A DNA stretch of 8,223 bases from Chitinophagaceae bacterium (GTDB taxonomy: Bacteria > Bacteroidota > Bacteroidia > Chitinophagales > Chitinophagaceae). The stretch is from positions 1 to 8,223 of the forward strand of contig JAJAZO010000137.1 of NCBI GenBank assembly GCA_026785745.1, read 5' to 3'. Positions 5,722 through 8,223 of the stretch are shown one piece after another (the stretch's first letter is position 1; each line of letters begins with the position of its first letter). Below the pieces are notes generated by a model that worked only from the letters and a program-made list of their open reading frames with translations, was not told the origin of the DNA and did no database searches. Both the position numbers and the translations under genes were made by a program.

Positions 5722-7635
5722 ATGAAAAAACTGTTGACATTCCTTGCTTCCTTTCTTCTGCTTCATTCCTGTTTTGCCCAATACGATCCGGCGAAAATCA
5801 ATCCAAAAGCGGTTCAGCTATACAAACGGGCGATGGAAAGAATTGATGATGGTAACCTTGCCAGCGCAGCCGGTATTTTGCAACAAGCTATTCAAACAGA
5901 TCAAAACTATGTGGAAGCTTATCTTTCACTGGCTGCTATTTATGGAAAATTAAAAAGCTATAAAAGCAGCACCACAGCTTATGAAAAAGCATTTCCTATA
6001 GATCCGGTTTATACATTAGATTATAAACTGGCTTACTCTATCCAACTCGCCGGATCAGGTGAATTTCAAAAAGCGTTGGATGCCGTAAATGAATTGCTGA
6101 CAAAAAAACCACCAAAGAACCCAACCAGTTTAGCCGCTGCACAAAAAAGGAAACAGTCGTATGAGTTTGCTATTGACTATGAAAAAAATAACCCGGTAAA
6201 AAATTATTTGTTTGCCCCGCAAAATATTGGTGGCAATGTGAATACTGCTGAACCAGAATATCTTCCTTCGCTGACTATAGATGGCAAGGAATTAGTTTTT
6301 ACAAGACGTATCAACGGAACCAACGAAGATTTTTATTACAGCAAATCAAATGCGGGACAATGGACCCCTGCTAAACCAATAGAAGGAGGTATCAATACCC
6401 CGATGAGTGAAGCAGGACAAAATATCTCCTCCGATGGCCAATGGTTTGTTTTTACTGCTATAAACCGGCAGGACAGTTATGGCAATTACGATTTGTATAT
6501 ATCGCATCTGACACCACAGGGTTGGGGTGAAGCTATTAATCTTGGTGGCCGGGTAAATTCTGATCAATGGGATGCTCAACCAAGTTTATCGCCTGATAAA
6601 AGAGATTTATACTTTGCAAGCCGCCGGATGGGTGGCTTAGGCGGCAAGGATATTTATGTTTGCCACCTTCTGCAAAATGGAAGATGGAGTGAACCTGAAA
6701 ATATGGGAGCCGGTATTAATACTCCCGGTGATGATGAATGTCCTTTTATCCATGCAGATAATCAGACATTGTATTTTGTATCTAATGGTTTGCCAGGCTA
6801 TGGTGGCAACGATATATTTGTTACAAGAAAAGGCTATGATGGTAAATGGGAAAAAGCAAAAAACTTAGGCTATCCAATCAATACTATTAATGACGAAGGA
6901 ACAATATTTGTAGCCGCCGATGGCAAAACCGCCTATTATGCCAGCGATAGAAACGATTCGAAAGGCGCCCATGATATTTATAGTTTTGAATTGCGGCAGG
7001 ATATTCGTCCCATCAAAACACTATGGGTGAAGGGGCAGGTGTCAGATAAAAAAACAATGAAAGGCATTCCATCGTCTGTTGAGCTGATTGATCTTACCAC
7101 TAAACAAACCATTACAAAAGTATTGACAGATGAAACAGGCAATTATTTTATCACCCTGCCGGTAGGAAAAGATTATGCCTTTAATGTAAACCGCAAGGGC
7201 TATCTTTTTTATTCTGACAATTTCCTGATGATGAATAAATCGCCTGATTCTGTTTATCAAAAAAATATTGCCCTGCTGCCAATTGAAATGAATGCAAGGG
7301 TAGTTTTAAAAAACATTTTCTTTGATGTAGGCAAATTTGAATTGAAATCAGCATCGCAAGTGGAACTGGAAAAATTAGTGCACCTGCTTACTGAAAATCG
7401 AACATTGAAAATTGAGATAAGTGGCTACACAGATAATGTGGGAAAACCAGCCGACAATCTTGCCCTGTCTAATAACAGAGCTAAGTCAGTTGTTACTTAT
7501 CTGGTAAGCAAATCTATTCCGGTACAACGCTTAACTGCCAAAGGCTATGGCGAAACAAAACCGATAGCTGATAATAAAACCGAAGAAGGAAGGGCCTTGA
7601 ACCGGCGAACTGAAATGAAAGTCGTTAGTCAGTAA
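5722..7635 (+). CDS. PorE-like OmpA-family envelope protein with TPR, propeller and CRD domains
   Basis: This is a 637-residue protein. Residues 1-20 are an export signal (MKKLLTFLASFLLLHSCFAQ). Cleavage after Gln20 is likely, though Cys17 in LHSC could serve as an atypical lipobox. Residues about 28-150 are TPR-like helices. Residues about 168-425 hold five propeller (PD40/WD40-like) repeats about 53 residues apart, each with an N-[IL]-G-x3-N lead and a DG...YF/VF strand. Residues about 435-505 are a carboxypeptidase-regulatory-like domain. Residues 531-635 are an OmpA domain with the peptidoglycan-binding pair Asp571 and Arg586 (GYTDNVG, NNRAKSVV). Known: this domain order is that of PorE, a type IX secretion component thought to anchor the machine to peptidoglycan, but Bacteroidota carry several paralogues, so a role in secretion is inference. 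It is probably periplasmic at the outer membrane. No other secretion genes are seen beside it, apart from the loosely PorV-like barrel at 3112-3951. Confidence 0.88.
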   Translation: MKKLLTFLASFLLLHSCFAQYDPAKINPKAVQLYKRAMERIDDGNLASAAGILQQAIQTDQNYVEAYLSLAAIYGKLKSYKSSTTAYEKAFPIDPVYTLDYKLAYSIQLAGSGEFQKALDAVNELLTKKPPKNPTSLAAAQKRKQSYEFAIDYEKNNPVKNYLFAPQNIGGNVNTAEPEYLPSLTIDGKELVFTRRINGTNEDFYYSKSNAGQWTPAKPIEGGINTPMSEAGQNISSDGQWFVFTAINRQDSYGNYDLYISHLTPQGWGEAINLGGRVNSDQWDAQPSLSPDKRDLYFASRRMGGLGGKDIYVCHLLQNGRWSEPENMGAGINTPGDDECPFIHADNQTLYFVSNGLPGYGGNDIFVTRKGYDGKWEKAKNLGYPINTINDEGTIFVAADGKTAYYASDRNDSKGAHDIYSFELRQDIRPIKTLWVKGQVSDKKTMKGIPSSVELIDLTTKQTITKVLTDETGNYFITLPVGKDYAFNVNRKGYLFYSDNFLMMNKSPDSVYQKNIALLPIEMNARVVLKNIFFDVGKFELKSASQVELEKLVHLLTENRTLKIEISGYTDNVGKPADNLALSNNRAKSVVTYLVSKSIPVQRLTAKGYGETKPIADNKTEEGRALNRRTEMKVVSQ

Positions 7636-7659
7636 AACATACCGATTAATTTTTTAGTT

Positions 7660-7667
7660 TACCTTTA
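7660..7667 (+). promoter_or_regulatory. Possible -7 element of the hicBA operon
   Basis: TACCTTTA differs from TAnnTTTG only in the last base and lies 15 nt before the hicB ATG, implying a leader of only about 9 nt. No convincing -33 element is seen. The 47-nt gap after the PorE-like gene has no terminator hairpin, so read-through from upstream is also possible. Confidence 0.35.
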
Positions 7668-7682
7668 GATAAATTTTATACA

Positions 7683-7895
7683 ATGAAACTTACTTTAGTA
7701 ATTTCAAAAGGAGAGGAGTTTTTTATAGGGACTATCAAAGAAATTCCCGGTGTTATTACACAGGGAGAATCCATTGAAGAAACAAAAGAGAATATTATAG
7801 ATGCCCTGGGGCTGTATCTTGAAGCGATGGAGGCAGAAAGCCACCTCGAAAATGTAGTTTTGGAAGAAGATATAGCAATCAATTATGTCAATTAA
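7683..7895 (+). CDS. hicB: HicB-family antitoxin (short form)
   Basis: This is a 70-residue protein with the HicB N-terminal fold. It begins with the strand MKLTLVISKGEEFFIGTIKE, continues with the signature IPGVITQGESIEETKENI (residues about 21-38) and then the helix DALGLYLEAME. Known: HicB binds and blocks the HicA mRNA-cleaving toxin through this partial RNase H-like domain. Many HicB proteins also carry a C-terminal ribbon-helix-helix or HTH domain for autorepression. Here the protein ends soon after the first domain, in an acidic tail, so a DNA-binding domain is missing and self-regulation would need another route. Its end overlaps the start of hicA by 11 nt, so the two are translated together. 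Antitoxin-first order is the reverse of the classic hicAB order but occurs in many genomes. Identification rests on motif recognition and on the partner. Confidence 0.88.
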   Translation: MKLTLVISKGEEFFIGTIKEIPGVITQGESIEETKENIIDALGLYLEAMEAESHLENVVLEEDIAINYVN

Positions 7896-8076
7896 AAGAA
7901 ATGAATTTATTCAGTACCTGGCTGCAAATAACTGTTCCTTATTCCGGCATGGCAGCAAACATGATATCTACCAGAATAATATTACAAACAAAAAGACATC
8001 TATTCCCCGGCATCTCAAACTTGAAAAGTACACCTGCCAGTTAATCTGCAAACAATTAAACATCCCTAAAATATAG
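7885..8076 (+). CDS. hicA: HicA-family mRNA interferase toxin
   Basis: This is a 63-residue protein of the usual HicA length with a double-stranded-RNA-binding-like fold. Helix 1 is KRNEFIQYLAANNC. The strand LFRHGSKHDIYQN follows and contains the catalytic His26 in the GSKH motif. The next strand is KKTSIPRH (residues 36-43), and the C-terminal helix is YTCQLICKQLNI. All signature residues are present, so the toxin looks intact. Known: HicA cleaves mRNA and halts translation when it is not held by HicB. The ATG at 7885 overlaps the hicB end (stop at 7893-7895), which supports this start and translational coupling. The pair lies between an envelope gene and dprA, a typical small accessory insertion. 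No flanking repeats that would mark mobility were seen. Confidence 0.9.
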   Translation: MSIKRNEFIQYLAANNCSLFRHGSKHDIYQNNITNKKTSIPRHLKLEKYTCQLICKQLNIPKI

Positions 8077-8111
8077 ATTACGGATTTACAACCATCTGAT
8101 GATATTTCTGA

Positions 8112-8223
8112 ATGAATGACGAACTGCTATATCAATTATCACTTACCCTCATCCCAAACATTGGCCCGGTACAGGCAAAAATTTTGCTGCAGCATTGTAA
8201 TGCAGAAGAAATTTTTCATGCAA
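8112..8223 (+). CDS. dprA: DNA-processing protein DprA, N-terminal fragment (runs off right edge)
   Basis: Only the first 37 codons are inside the window. They start with ATG at 8112 (MNDELLYQLSLTLIPNIGPV) and continue AKILLQHCNAEEIFHA. This matches the typical start of Bacteroidota DprA, a helical SAM/HhH-like N-terminal region in which an L-T-L-I-P-N-I-G stretch precedes a short helical hairpin. Known: DprA loads RecA onto incoming single-stranded DNA during natural transformation; the Rossmann-like core that does this would lie beyond the window. The start lies 35 nt after the hicA stop. No strong promoter was seen in that gap, so it may be read from the hicBA transcript. The call rests on a short N-terminus, so some doubt remains. 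Confidence 0.8.
   Translation, partial: MNDELLYQLSLTLIPNIGPVQAKILLQHCNAEEIFHA

Noticed and set aside
1026..8223. A competence cluster made of the ComEA-like HhH protein and dprA
   Set aside because: The genes are 5 kb apart on opposite strands with unrelated genes between, and the HhH protein is a barrel fusion unlike classic ComEA.

Overview
The window looks like chromosomal DNA from a Bacteroidota bacterium, probably of the Chitinophagaceae or a close relative. The evidence is a SusC/RagA-type receptor, a PorE-like TPR/propeller/OmpA protein, secreted proteins whose signal peptides end in ...AQ or ...GQ, a fairly low GC content, few Shine-Dalgarno sites and a TAnnTTTG-type promoter element. 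The genus is inferred; no rRNA or other marker is present.

Left part, all on the minus strand (1-3951): the N-terminal 280 codons of a SusC/RagA TonB-dependent outer-membrane receptor run off the left edge. A 185-nt gap follows, holding the receptor leader and one inverted repeat. Next comes a two-gene unit: a 279-codon outer-membrane barrel of the PorV/PorQ/FadL-like type (TTG start), then, 31 nt further on, a 684-codon secreted protein with ComEA-like helix-hairpin-helix repeats joined to an outer-membrane barrel (GTG start). The junction of these two genes carries two inverted copies of a 21-nt REP-like motif. One codes the C-terminus of the first protein and the other codes part of the signal peptide of the second.

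Middle part, plus strand (3952-5639): a divergent intergenic region holds a strong 15-bp hyphenated palindrome that overlaps the -7 element of folD, whose mRNA is probably leaderless or nearly so. folD (methylenetetrahydrofolate dehydrogenase/cyclohydrolase) is intact. It is followed by queE (7-carboxy-7-deazaguanine synthase, for queuosine), which has lost its normal C-terminus through a one-base frameshift in an A5 run. The missing 50 residues are still readable in the -1 frame.

Right part, plus strand (5640-8223): a 637-codon PorE-like cell-envelope protein (signal peptide, TPRs, five propeller repeats, carboxypeptidase-regulatory-like domain, OmpA peptidoglycan-binding domain) is followed by a compact hicB-hicA toxin-antitoxin pair in antitoxin-first order with an 11-nt overlap. 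The start of dprA (DNA processing, transformation) runs off the right edge.

Most of the window is ordinary core and envelope content. The points most worth checking are the queE frameshift, the palindrome at the folD promoter, the REP-like pair that shapes two protein ends, and the two-gene barrel/HhH unit. I found no CRISPR array, tRNA, rRNA, transposase or clearly new multi-gene system.
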